Positions 37,156-45,433 of a stretch of 64,000 bases of DNA are shown one piece after another (the first letter of the stretch is position 1; every line of letters starts with the position of its first letter). The stretch is from assembly GCA_018266755.1 (NCBI GenBank), contig JAFDZW010000002.1, forward strand, positions 186,001 through 250,000, given 5' to 3'. Source of the DNA: Bacteroidota bacterium (lineage in GTDB: Bacteria; Bacteroidota; Ignavibacteria; Palsa-1295). The position numbers and the translations under genes were made by a program. The notes under the pieces are model-generated. The model was not told the origin of the DNA and made no database searches. It saw nothing but the letters and a program-made list of their open reading frames with translations.

Positions 37156-38841
37156 ATGAAACGATCGATCCCAATCGCAGTGATAGTGCCAACGCTCATG
37201 CTTGTCTACATTGCCTTGGTTGATACGGCACGTGCACAGTTGTCTCAATACGAGTATGTCACTGCGTTCATGCAAAATCAGGGCGGGTCGGAACATGAAA
37301 ATGATTTCGAGCTTCGCATTGCCGCTCCGGCGGGCACTACGGTACGCCTGAGCCAGCGTGCACTATCGATCACATTCGATACGACCGTGCCTGCAGAGGG
37401 GCTGCTGAGTCTGCGGCTCGTCTCAGGCGATCTGTCAATGGGACAGCCAAGCGTTGAGTGTAGCGATATCCCAGCCCCGCAGTCCGGGATGGCTGTCGAG
37501 ATCACGACCGACCAACGCGCCGAAGTAATTGCCTATGAGCACAAACTGTGGTCGACCGACTCATGGGAAGTCCTGCCACGCGAGGTGCTTGGGACGAACT
37601 ACTATGTGATGTCTTACAAACCGAGCATCTACCCTGGAGGCAATAGCACCCCGGGCGAATTCGCGGTGATCGGTCTGGCAGATAGCTCGCACATTACGGT
37701 AACGCTGCCGACCGATAGCAAGGCGCTACCGAAGGGCTCGACAACCCTACCGATCAATGCGGGCGACGTCCTGATTGTCCAATCGAAGGTCGATGATTCA
37801 ACGAGCGATTTGACCGGCAGCAAAATTTCGTCGGATCGTCCGGTTGCAGTTCTCGCAGGACACGTGCGGACTGCGATTCCATCCTACGCCAAGAATTTCG
37901 GAAGTCAAACTGGTTCACGAGACTTTCTCTGCGAGCAGATGCTGCCGGTGAGCTACTGGCAGCCGACTGCAATCGCGACGAGAACATCCTCGTCCACGCT
38001 GCCCGATCTTGTTCGCATCATCAGTGGTGTGGATGGGAACACGATCAAAGTAGATGGAATAACAGTCGGCATATTCAATGCAGGACAATTCTACGAGATC
38101 CCCAAGCTCGATAGTTACGCAGTCATCAAGGGAAGCGGTCCACTGCTTGCGGTGCAGTTCATGCATTCGAGCCTTGATGGAAACAACAATAATGGGACAC
38201 CGTACGGCGATCCCTCGATGATCGTCTGTCCGCCACTGGGCTACTTCTTCCATGAACAACACCTCATCGCGGAATCAAACACGGCATACACATCGCAATT
38301 TGTCAGTATCGTTGCGTCGGACACAGACATCAGCAAGCTGACATTCGACGGACACCCCATCCCTGCAACGGATGAACGGTCGGTCGAAGGCAGTGGCTAT
38401 ACGGTTGCGGACATCCCCGTCACGCAGGGCGACCATCTGATTGGAAGCGACGCCGTCAAATACAGCGCACGCGTCTACGGCTTCGGTCCGATCGATAGCT
38501 ACGGATATGCATTACAGGCATATCATACACTCGAGGAATCGGTCCCGGAAGAACACACTATCAGCAGCGAAGATCTAATACTCCAGGATCCGGTGCCGAA
38601 CCCCTCGGGCGGAGCGGATCGCACGATTTGCGTGCGTTACACATGCACTACGCAAGGATCGCTGCAGTGGCAATTGGTCGACGGTCTCGGCAGAGTGATT
38701 TGTTCGGGCAGTGTGCAGGCAACAGGAGGAAACGGCGTGATCGACGTGGCGAATTCGTCATTACTTGCAAACGGGACATACACCGTGCTGGTGCGATCGC
38801 AGACGACGACCTGCACGAAGCAGATCGTCGTTGCGAAGTAA
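37156..38841 (+). CDS. IgGFc-binding-like secreted protein with T9SS tail (paralogue 5)
   Basis: 561 residues. The signal peptide ends near ARAQLS. The mature protein starts YVTAFMQNQGGSEHENDFEL, close to paralogue 3 (both have QGG-x-E-x-E-N), and continues with VIAYEHKLWSTDSWEVLP, DLTGSKISSDRPVAVLAGH and SRDFLCEQMLPVSYWQ. The T9SS type A tail runs from DPVPNPSGGADRTICVRY to NGTYTVLVRS and ends KQIVVAK. There are no stalk repeats. It converges on purC with 7 bases between stops. Confidence 0.87.
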   Translation: MKRSIPIAVIVPTLMLVYIALVDTARAQLSQYEYVTAFMQNQGGSEHENDFELRIAAPAGTTVRLSQRALSITFDTTVPAEGLLSLRLVSGDLSMGQPSVECSDIPAPQSGMAVEITTDQRAEVIAYEHKLWSTDSWEVLPREVLGTNYYVMSYKPSIYPGGNSTPGEFAVIGLADSSHITVTLPTDSKALPKGSTTLPINAGDVLIVQSKVDDSTSDLTGSKISSDRPVAVLAGHVRTAIPSYAKNFGSQTGSRDFLCEQMLPVSYWQPTAIATRTSSSTLPDLVRIISGVDGNTIKVDGITVGIFNAGQFYEIPKLDSYAVIKGSGPLLAVQFMHSSLDGNNNNGTPYGDPSMIVCPPLGYFFHEQHLIAESNTAYTSQFVSIVASDTDISKLTFDGHPIPATDERSVEGSGYTVADIPVTQGDHLIGSDAVKYSARVYGFGPIDSYGYALQAYHTLEESVPEEHTISSEDLILQDPVPNPSGGADRTICVRYTCTTQGSLQWQLVDGLGRVICSGSVQATGGNGVIDVANSSLLANGTYTVLVRSQTTTCTKQIVVAK

Positions 38842-38848
38842 AGCAGAC

Positions 38849-39559
38849 TTAATGCGTCACTTTCTCGAGCATGGTCGCATAGGCGCTCGAGACGTCGCCG
38901 AGATCGAAGCGGAAGAGGTCTTTATCCATCTTCGCGCCGGTAGCGGCATCCCAGAAACGGCAGGTGTCCGGTGAGATCTCGTCGCCGAGGAGTATCTCTC
39001 CGTGATGTTTGCCGAACTCCAGTTTGAAGTCCACGAGGATGACCCCGCGATCGAGGAAGAAGGTCTGTAGCAGGTCGTTCACGAGCAACGCCTGTTCGCG
39101 GATCTGTGCGATATCGGCTTCTGTAGCAAGGCCGAGGGCGATGGCGTGGCTGTCATTGATGAGCGGATCGCCGAGCTCGTCTTTCTTGTACGAGAACTCG
39201 AAGGTCGGCTTCTCGAAGATAATGCCCTCTTTCGCGCCGTAGCGTTTGCAGAAACTTCCGGCAGAACGGTTGCGCACGATCACCTCGAGCGGTACAATCG
39301 TAAGTTTTTTGATGAGCATCTCGTTCGGCGAAAGCTGTTCGACGAAATGCGTCTTGATGCCGTGCGATTCGAGATATTTGAAGAGCGTCGAAGCGACCGT
39401 ATTGTTCACGATTCCTTTGTTCGACCACGAGCCTCGCTTCTCGCCGTTGAAAGCCGTGGCATCATTCTTAAATTCTTGAATCACAAGATCGTCGGATTCA
39501 TTGACCGACCAAATCTTCTTCGCTTTTCCTTCGTAGAGCTGCTGCTTCTTTGTCCACAT
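38849..39559 (-). CDS. purC: Phosphoribosylaminoimidazole-succinocarboxamide synthase PurC
   Basis: 236 residues, the compact bacterial form. It joins aspartate to CAIR in purine synthesis. It begins MWTKKQQLYEGKAKKIW, with the ATP-site Lys region KNDATAFNGEK, VEVIVRNRSAGSFCKRYG-like sequence (about residue 85), LVDFKLEFGKH (about residue 175) and the signature LGDEISPDTCRFWD (about residue 190). A 7-bp tandem repeat lies 10 bases upstream of its start codon. Confidence 0.96.
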   Translation of the reverse strand: MWTKKQQLYEGKAKKIWSVNESDDLVIQEFKNDATAFNGEKRGSWSNKGIVNNTVASTLFKYLESHGIKTHFVEQLSPNEMLIKKLTIVPLEVIVRNRSAGSFCKRYGAKEGIIFEKPTFEFSYKKDELGDPLINDSHAIALGLATEADIAQIREQALLVNDLLQTFFLDRGVILVDFKLEFGKHHGEILLGDEISPDTCRFWDAATGAKMDKDLFRFDLGDVSSAYATMLEKVTH

Positions 39560-39569
39560 GGCAGTGTTA

Positions 39570-39604
39570 GGTGCTGAGTGCTGAGTGCTAAGTGCTGAGT
39601 GCTA
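39570..39604. repeat. 7-bp tandem repeat (GTGCTGA)5
   Basis: Five consecutive heptamers, GTGCTGA or GTGCTAA, fill most of the gap between purC (start at 39559) and the outer-membrane protein gene (end at 39616). The unit differs from the arrays at 24.6, 43.8 and 50.3 kb, but the period is the same. Confidence 0.92.
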
Positions 39605-39615
39605 AGAACTCAGCA

Positions 39616-40425
39616 TTACTGAAAGATCCCTAAATAGATACCTGCGTTCGCGACGAGACCGCCGCCCTTGGTCGTCGAGAGTTTGTCGGTGTTGCCGAGC
39701 GAAACGTCTTCGTCAGCATACCACGTCCCGATCGACGTACCCTGATAGCCGAGCGATGCGCGAAGCATCAGGAAATTCAGTGGCGCCCACTCGAATGTCA
39801 CCTGCGGCTTAAAGACGATCATGCTTGCAGAGTACGTGTGCGTGATGACGCTCGACGCATTGTCAAATTCGTTGTTGATATCGAACGACGTCCGGTTGGC
39901 TGCCTGTTTGGCCCATACGTTCAAGCTTCCGACGCCGAGTTCGATCCCGGCAAGCACATGGCACCGACTGATGCGGACCGGAAGATTATAATCGAGCGTG
40001 ATCCCGCCGTACCCCGTCGAGACACGCAGCGTGCGCATCAGCGGCTGGCCACTCGAAGCAGTATCGGGCACACAGCAGACCTGCGAGCGGCCCATTGCGA
40101 ACACCCCGCCCACGCGCAGATTCTTCACCCACGGAAACGGAAAGAACAGATGCGCACCGAAGAGCGGGATCGTCGCAGAAAGATCCTGTTTGAGAAACGG
40201 CTGCGAGACGTTCTTGTTGAAGTCATCGAGGTTCGTCATGAGCGCCCCAGAGACGAATCCCGCACCGAGCCACGCATACGGCGGAGCCGAAGCCGTCGCA
40301 TTCGGATTATAAATATCCTCATCGTTCCAGTGCGTCGTGTCGCGGGGGATGCCGGTCTGGGCCTTCGCGGACATCGATGAGAATACCACGCACACCAACA
40401 GCAGGAATATCGCCGATCGCTTCAT
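39616..40425 (-). CDS. Predicted outer-membrane beta-barrel protein
   Basis: 269 residues from the ATG at 40425 (MKRSAIFLLLVCVVFSSMSA, signal peptide ending near AKAQ). Upstream codons to 40488 lack a signal sequence. The mature part has alternating hydrophobic strands with aromatic girdles (LFFPFPWVKNLRVGGVFAMG; MIVFKPQVTFEWAPLNFL) and ends GGGLVANAGIYLGIFQ, like a closing barrel strand. No specific family is recognised. Two Cys (QVCCVP) are unusual for a barrel. It lies downstream of a TIR-bearing hairpin element. Confidence 0.7.
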   Translation of the reverse strand: MKRSAIFLLLVCVVFSSMSAKAQTGIPRDTTHWNDEDIYNPNATASAPPYAWLGAGFVSGALMTNLDDFNKNVSQPFLKQDLSATIPLFGAHLFFPFPWVKNLRVGGVFAMGRSQVCCVPDTASSGQPLMRTLRVSTGYGGITLDYNLPVRISRCHVLAGIELGVGSLNVWAKQAANRTSFDINNEFDNASSVITHTYSASMIVFKPQVTFEWAPLNFLMLRASLGYQGTSIGTWYADEDVSLGNTDKLSTTKGGGLVANAGIYLGIFQ

Positions 40426-40502
40426 ATTATGGGCTATTCGGTTGAATTTCAATGCAGTGTAAACCGTGAAGCGAGAGGTAGAATTCAATTGTGTGCCAGT
40501 CA

Positions 40503-40649
40503 GTAGTGGCTCAGTTTCGACTGTATTCCAACTGTCATTCTGAGCGAAGCGAAGAATCCCTTGATGAAACGCAGTGAGGCTCCGCCATAGAGATTCTTCG
40601 CTTCGCTCAGAATGACTGGTATTTAGACAATTTCAAACTGTGACACTAC
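40503..40649. mobile_element. MITE-like element with terminal inverted repeats, copy B
   Basis: 147 bases. Left end GTAGTGGCTCAGTTT (40503-40517); right end AAACTGTGACACTAC (40635-40649), whose complement matches 13 of 15 positions. Inside is the hairpin GTCATTCTGAGCGAAGCGAA ... with complementary arm near 40590-40616, sharing loop sequence with copy A at 28.8 kb. There is no coding capacity, so movement would need a transposase elsewhere. No clear target-site duplication was seen. It sits between the barrel gene and the dnaX promoter. Confidence 0.75.
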
Positions 40650-40699
40650 CTTACGGTGCATGGTCCTCCTACGCTCTCGGGGTCTGAGCCAAGGTACAG

Positions 40700-40734
40700 T
40701 TGGAACCACACCCATGCGCCGCAACATATCTTTG
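40700..40734 (+). promoter_or_regulatory. Bacteroidota-type promoter for dnaX
   Basis: TTGG at 40700-40703 and TATCTTTG at 40727-40734 fit the -33/-7 pattern, with a 23-base spacer that is somewhat long. The -7 box ends 11 bases before the ATG, so the leader would be only a few bases. Both this and the comEC promoter have TTGGAA at the upstream box. Confidence 0.55.
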
Positions 40735-40745
40735 TACAGCAAAGT

Positions 40746-42440
40746 ATGGCAGAAAAGCAATACCAAGTCACCGCCCGAAAGTGGCGCCCGCAGCGATTCG
40801 ATGAAGTGGTCGGACAGGACCACATCACGCGCACCCTCAAGAACGCCATTCGCGAGGGGCGGCTGGCGCATGGCTACCTCTTCACCGGTCAGCGCGGTTG
40901 CGGCAAAACGACGGTTGCCCGCTTGCTTGCCAAGGCCATCAACTGCCCGAACGCCGCCCAGAACGGCTACGAGCCGTGCAACAAGTGCGAGATCTGCACC
41001 TCGATCACGTCCGGCGCCTCGATGGACGTCATGGAGATCGACGGCGCATCGAATAACGGCGTCGATGACGTCCGCGAGATGCGCGAGAACGTCAAGTACC
41101 CGCCGCTGCAGGGCAAGTACCGCGTCGTGATCATCGACGAAGTGCATATGCTGACGTCGAACGCGTTCAATGCGTTGCTCAAGACGCTCGAAGAACCGCC
41201 CGCGCACTTGGTCTTTATCTTCGCAACGACCGAAGTTCAGAAAGTACTGCCGACGATCCTCTCGCGCACGCAGCGCTATGATTTCCGGCGCATGCAGATC
41301 GACGAGATCGTCAAACATTTGAGACTGATCGCCGATACCGACGGCATCAAAGCCGACGACGATTCGCTCCTACTAATCGCGAAGAAAGCCGACGGTTCGA
41401 TGCGCGATGGCCAGAGCATCTTCGATCAGGCGGTCGCCTTTAGCGGTGGTAAGCTCGAAGCCAGTACGCTTCGCGATGCGCTCAATCTCATCGACGCCGA
41501 TTTCTTCTTCGACGTCACCGACGCCATCCACGAGCAAGCCACCGCAACAGCATTCGCATTAGCTTCGGATGTTGTCACGCGCGGGTATGATGTTGAAGAG
41601 TTCATCGGCGGGCTGCTCGATCACATGCGCAACATCCTGACGGTGATCGTCACAGGCAAGCCGCAGTTACTGGAAGTTGTCAAGCATCATCAGGAGCGTT
41701 ACAGCAAGGACGCGAAGAATTTCAGCGAAGGTGACATCCTGCGCCTGACGGCGATCGGTTTTCGTGCGCTCGAACGGTTGAAGTCATCGCCGTCGCCGCG
41801 TATCACGCTCGAGTTGATGCTCGTCGAGATGACGCTGCTCGAACGCGCGATCGATGTCAAGTCGCTCATCGAAGAGATCCGCGCACTCAAAGGCGCGGCC
41901 AATACACTCCCGCGAAGCACGCCAACGCCCACACCCGCTGCCGCGCCGAGTGCTGCGCCCGCGGCGAAGCCCGCTGCCTCACGTGTCCGTGCGGAAGCTC
42001 CGCCGGCACCAGCTCCGGCTGCTGCACCGGTCGGGCCAAGTGCGGATGTCGGGATGATGGAGATCAAGTGGTCGGAGTTTCTGGAGTCGATGGGTGCGAA
42101 GAGCATCCCGTTCCGGATGGTATCCGACGATATCGAGTTCGCCGGGCTCAGCGGTTCATCGGTGAAGATCACGATCTCGAAGAAGTTTACCGACGATGCC
42201 TTCGCGCGCAATCGCGACGCGTTCATCGAACATCTCCGTCAGTACTTCGGCGAGCCGGGACTGACGATCGACGTCAGCAAAGTCGAAAAGCGCATCTCGG
42301 CGGCGAAGTCCGCCATGCCTCCCGCGCCGAAACCGACGATCAACGGCGTCGAAGCCCCCGCCGTCACCCTCGACGAATCCGTCGAACGCACCGAACTCGA
42401 AATGGCGCTGATGAAGGAGCTGGGGGCGGTGCCGTTGTAA
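40746..42440 (+). CDS. dnaX: DNA polymerase III subunit gamma/tau
   Basis: 564 residues from the ATG at 40746 (MAEKQYQVTARKWRPQRFDE); codons upstream to 40656 are promoter and repeat sequence. Clamp-loader AAA+ ATPase: Walker A GQRGCGKTTVA (about residue 46), zinc-binding Cys cluster CPNA...CNKCEIC (about residues 64-82), Walker B VIIDEVHMLT (about residue 122) and sensor LSRTQRYDFRR (about residue 170). A Pro/Ala-rich linker (about residues 390-435) leads to a tau-like C-terminal domain. No E. coli-type AAAAAAG slippery site was seen. Confidence 0.95.
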   Translation: MAEKQYQVTARKWRPQRFDEVVGQDHITRTLKNAIREGRLAHGYLFTGQRGCGKTTVARLLAKAINCPNAAQNGYEPCNKCEICTSITSGASMDVMEIDGASNNGVDDVREMRENVKYPPLQGKYRVVIIDEVHMLTSNAFNALLKTLEEPPAHLVFIFATTEVQKVLPTILSRTQRYDFRRMQIDEIVKHLRLIADTDGIKADDDSLLLIAKKADGSMRDGQSIFDQAVAFSGGKLEASTLRDALNLIDADFFFDVTDAIHEQATATAFALASDVVTRGYDVEEFIGGLLDHMRNILTVIVTGKPQLLEVVKHHQERYSKDAKNFSEGDILRLTAIGFRALERLKSSPSPRITLELMLVEMTLLERAIDVKSLIEEIRALKGAANTLPRSTPTPTPAAAPSAAPAAKPAASRVRAEAPPAPAPAAAPVGPSADVGMMEIKWSEFLESMGAKSIPFRMVSDDIEFAGLSGSSVKITISKKFTDDAFARNRDAFIEHLRQYFGEPGLTIDVSKVEKRISAAKSAMPPAPKPTINGVEAPAVTLDESVERTELEMALMKELGAVPL

Positions 42441-42510
42441 GTGAATTGTGGCGAGTCTGGGGATTGCTTTCTGCCCTTGAACTGCATCTACGAATCCGGC
42501 TCCGTGTCCG

Positions 42511-42518
42511 TAACTTTG
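42511..42518 (+). promoter_or_regulatory. Putative -7 box (TAACTTTG) with near-leaderless start
   Basis: It matches TAnnTTTG and ends only 4 bases before the ATG at 42523. If used, transcription would begin at or next to the start codon. No good -33 box at the right distance was found. Confidence 0.5.
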
Positions 42519-42522
42519 TGCC

Positions 42523-43791
42523 ATGCAACTGACGCTTCGTCGCATCTTCGCTGTCCTCTGCCTCGGGCTCTTGACATCGTTGTGTCATGCCCAACCCGCA
42601 CGCATCGACAGCACGTTCGTTGATGAAACGAAGGGCGAGTTGGTCGTATTTGGGGATCTTGGCGCAACGCAAGGATTCGTGTTCGTGGATAGCGTTTCTA
42701 TGCCTGTCGTGTCGTGGACGGATTCGGTCTGTCGGGCTACGATTCCGGTGAGTGGAAAAGGATCGGCGGGGTTGGTCGAGATTGGGGCACGGGGGTATAG
42801 GAGCGACGGAAGAATGCTGACCTCATATAGGCCCTGGTATCGGGAGTATATATACCAGAACTCGGCGTACTATCAAGGACATGGTTTCGACAAGCACTAT
42901 TACTACTACTACCACTACAGAGCAGATATTGAATCACGACTAAAATCTGGAGTGCCTACTGCCACACTGATGATGGCTGCAGATGCTTACGGCACTGTCA
43001 ATGATATCGAGGTACGGAATTTTGCGCAGAGTGAAACGACCTATACGGTGAAATTTATGCACGGCGCGACCCTGGGTATCATGCAACGTAAATTGATCTT
43101 CGGATACGGTGGCCGCCCAGAAGGATATGATCTTGACGCACAGTACAGGCCTATCAGTGCCTCGGGTAATTCGCCTTGCGGAGCAAGAGATCAGGGTGAT
43201 TGCATTGAATGGGGCGATGACGACTTCTCCTTCCCACCTCGCCCCGAATACAGAGTCCTCGCATTCCAACCGATCTTGTCACCCTCAGACAGCTCGTACT
43301 TCGATGGCGACGTCATGTATCTGTCATGGAATGCCCCGACTACACCGGTCAGCTTCGAACTGCAGTATGGCTTGGATTCCGCTTTCACGGTCACATCCGA
43401 TGATACGATTCTGAGTATGACGTCATTCACCACGGATATGCTTGCCACGGGATACTGGCGTGTTCGCGTAAAGGATTCGGTCGCGCACGGGCCATGGTCA
43501 AATATTGCTCGGGTCAAATATCTTGGAGTGAATTCAGTACGATCGACGCAGTCCATGTCAACGGCGATGCTTTCTCCCAATCCATGCACATCGACGGTTG
43601 CGATTCAATTTCCGACCGTCTCATCAGAATGCATCCTGTTTGATCTGCTTGGACGTGCGGTTGCAAAGAGCGATGCGAATGGTGAACTCCGTCAGACACT
43701 TGATGTGAGTACGCTGGCCGAGGGTTTGTACTTCGCTCGTGTATTCGACGGGAAGGCGAGTTCTATTCTTCAGCTCTTCGTCAAACGATAG
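42523..43791 (+). CDS. Secreted protein with T9SS type A sorting domain
   Basis: 422 residues. The signal peptide MQLTLRRIFAVLCLGLLTSL ends near CHAQPA. The first domain (IDSTFVDETKGELVVFGDLG) looks like a short IPT/TIG-type Ig fold, and a Tyr-rich stretch (YYYYYHYRADIES) follows at about residue 127. A fibronectin-III-like segment (YLSWNAPTTPVSFELQYG, about residue 266) precedes the T9SS type A tail (LSPNPCTSTVAIQFPT ... AEGLYFARVFDG). Role unknown; surface-exposed. Confidence 0.85.
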   Translation: MQLTLRRIFAVLCLGLLTSLCHAQPARIDSTFVDETKGELVVFGDLGATQGFVFVDSVSMPVVSWTDSVCRATIPVSGKGSAGLVEIGARGYRSDGRMLTSYRPWYREYIYQNSAYYQGHGFDKHYYYYYHYRADIESRLKSGVPTATLMMAADAYGTVNDIEVRNFAQSETTYTVKFMHGATLGIMQRKLIFGYGGRPEGYDLDAQYRPISASGNSPCGARDQGDCIEWGDDDFSFPPRPEYRVLAFQPILSPSDSSYFDGDVMYLSWNAPTTPVSFELQYGLDSAFTVTSDDTILSMTSFTTDMLATGYWRVRVKDSVAHGPWSNIARVKYLGVNSVRSTQSMSTAMLSPNPCTSTVAIQFPTVSSECILFDLLGRAVAKSDANGELRQTLDVSTLAEGLYFARVFDGKASSILQLFVKR

Positions 43792-43798
43792 CTCTTAG

Positions 43799-43836
43799 AT
43801 TGCTTCGTCGTCGCTTCGCGACTTCCTCGCAATGAC
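43799..43836. repeat. Short hairpin repeat (ATTGC ... GCAAT type)
   Basis: ATTGCTTCGTC, GTCGCTTCGCGAC, then TTCCTCGCAATGAC: nested inverted repeats just after the T9SS gene stop. Its end CAATGAC and overall plan recall the other hairpin repeats, but the arms differ. It could also help to terminate transcription. Confidence 0.5.
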
Positions 43837-43844
43837 ATTCTATC

Positions 43845-43879
43845 CTTCTCAATTCTCAATTCGACATTCTCAATTCCTC
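43845..43879. repeat. 7-bp tandem repeat (ATTCTCA)5, imperfect
   Basis: Units CTTCTCA, ATTCTCA, ATTCGAC, ATTCTCA, ATTCCTC. The array runs into the 3' end of the leftward rlmD gene: the rlmD stop codon (complement TCA at 43870-43872) is part of the fourth unit. Confidence 0.85.
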
Positions 43880-45315
43880 CTCCGCAGCCGGGCCACACAC
43901 TCGATATGCCACGTCTGTGGGAACATGTCGACTGGTTGCAGCGAGATGAGTTCGTATTTCTCGAGCATCAGTGCGATGTCGCGGGCTTGGGTGGCGGGGT
44001 TGCAACTGATATAGCTGATGCGCTCGGGTGCGAGCTCGAGCACTTCCTGAACCACATCGGGATGCATGCCGCTGCGCGGCGGGTCGATGATGATCGCGGT
44101 CGGTTTGTGATACGATGAAAGGATATCGGGGTCGAGCAAAACCTTGCGAAGATCGCCCGCGATGAAATCAACGTTCGAGATGCCGTTTCGCTCGGCATTC
44201 GCATGTGCATCGGCGATCGCCGCTTCGACGACCTCCACGCCCAGCACATGCTTCACCTTCGGTGCGACGAAGAGCGAGATCGTCCCGGCGCCGCAGTAGA
44301 GGTCCCAGACGATATCGTCGGCCTTGAGGTCAGCGAATTCCTCGCCGATGCGGTAGAGCGTCTCGGCCTGTTCGGTGTTCGTCTGGAAGAAGCTGTTCGC
44401 GGAGATCTGATACTTCGGCGCGCCGATGTGATCGGTGATGAATCCCGGACCGAAGATGACATGCTCGCTATCCCCTGCCGCCACTTGTGCGCGGCGACCG
44501 TTGATGTTGTTGACGAGCGTCGTGACCTCGGGCAACTCCTTCTTCAAGAGCTCGGCATACTTCGCCATCACTGCTTCGTCGTAGCGCGAGGTGACGAAGT
44601 TTACCATCATCTCCGACGTATGGAAGCTGTTGCGAACGACGAGGAAGCGTAGGAGTCCGTCGGGGACGTTGTCGGGGTCGTAGACGCGAAGGTCGTTCGC
44701 GCGGGAGAACTCGCGCGTGAGTTCAAGCAGCTTCGGGATGATCGGATGTGCGATGTGGCAGACTTCGTTATCGAGCACGCGGTCGTAGCGGCCGCGAATA
44801 TGCAGGCCGAGCGCGAAGCGGTCCTGCACGTCGCCTTCGGCGATCTCCTCGTCCGTGAGCCAGCGCGACTCGCTGAACGAGAACTCCATCTTGTTGCGAT
44901 AATGATACTCGTGCTCACTCGCGCCGATGGCAGCAAGCACCGGAGGGCTCTCGATCTTGCCGATGCGCTCGAACACATCCTTCACCTGCGCTGTCTTCGT
45001 CGCAAGCTGCGCGCTGTAGTTCATGTGCAGGATCGCGCAGCCGCCGCAGGTACCGAAATGTTTGCAGATGGCCTCGCGGCGATCGGGCGACGGACGCAAT
45101 ATCTCCTTCAACCGCGCCTCAGCGAACTGGCCTTTTGCTTTGAAGACTTCGGCTTTCACATGCTCGCTTGCGAGCGCACCTTCGACGAAGACGACATAGC
45201 CGTCTTCGCGTCGCGCGACGGCTTTTCCTTCGAATGCAACGGAGGCCGTTTCAAGCTCGAGGATATCGCCTCTGGTCGGTTTCGGAAGTCGTTCGCTGCG
45301 CTCGGTTGCGTCCAT
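43870..45315 (-). CDS. rlmD: 23S rRNA (uracil-C5)-methyltransferase, RlmD/TrmA family
   Basis: 481 residues. An N-terminal TRAM domain (SVAFEGKAVARREDGYVVFV, about residues 29-48) is followed by the Fe-S cluster cysteines CKHFGTCGGC (about residues 82-91). The SAM domain has DLYCGAGTISLF (about residue 340), DPPRSGMHPDVV (about residue 425) and the nucleophile-bearing ISYISCNPATQARD (about residue 450). These fit RumA/RlmD; paralogues in the same family (RlmC or TrmA) are not strictly excluded. The last codons overlap a heptamer repeat. Confidence 0.9.
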   Translation of the reverse strand: MDATERSERLPKPTRGDILELETASVAFEGKAVARREDGYVVFVEGALASEHVKAEVFKAKGQFAEARLKEILRPSPDRREAICKHFGTCGGCAILHMNYSAQLATKTAQVKDVFERIGKIESPPVLAAIGASEHEYHYRNKMEFSFSESRWLTDEEIAEGDVQDRFALGLHIRGRYDRVLDNEVCHIAHPIIPKLLELTREFSRANDLRVYDPDNVPDGLLRFLVVRNSFHTSEMMVNFVTSRYDEAVMAKYAELLKKELPEVTTLVNNINGRRAQVAAGDSEHVIFGPGFITDHIGAPKYQISANSFFQTNTEQAETLYRIGEEFADLKADDIVWDLYCGAGTISLFVAPKVKHVLGVEVVEAAIADAHANAERNGISNVDFIAGDLRKVLLDPDILSSYHKPTAIIIDPPRSGMHPDVVQEVLELAPERISYISCNPATQARDIALMLEKYELISLQPVDMFPQTWHIECVARLRRRN

Positions 45316-45415
45316 TTGATTGAAGTTAGAGTCTGTTTGGTGCCGAAATATCGGTTCTGAGAAACCACGTGCGCTCGTTGATTGTTCATATACTTTCTAC
45401 AGAGTTCATTCAATA

Positions 45416-45427
45416 TAGAGGAGAAGG
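45416..45427 (+). promoter_or_regulatory. Strong Shine-Dalgarno site
   Basis: TAGAGGAGAAGG lies 6 bases before the ATG at 45434. Such a clear SD is rare among the genes here and supports the small downstream gene as real and highly translated. Confidence 0.7.
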
Positions 45428-45433
45428 ATACGT

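Noticed and set aside
40495-40655. Target-site duplication around the MITE-like element
   Set aside because: The flanking bases outside the inverted ends do not match each other convincingly.
40746-42440. Programmed frameshift in dnaX
   Set aside because: No AAAAAAG-type slippery run with a downstream hairpin was seen in the linker region.
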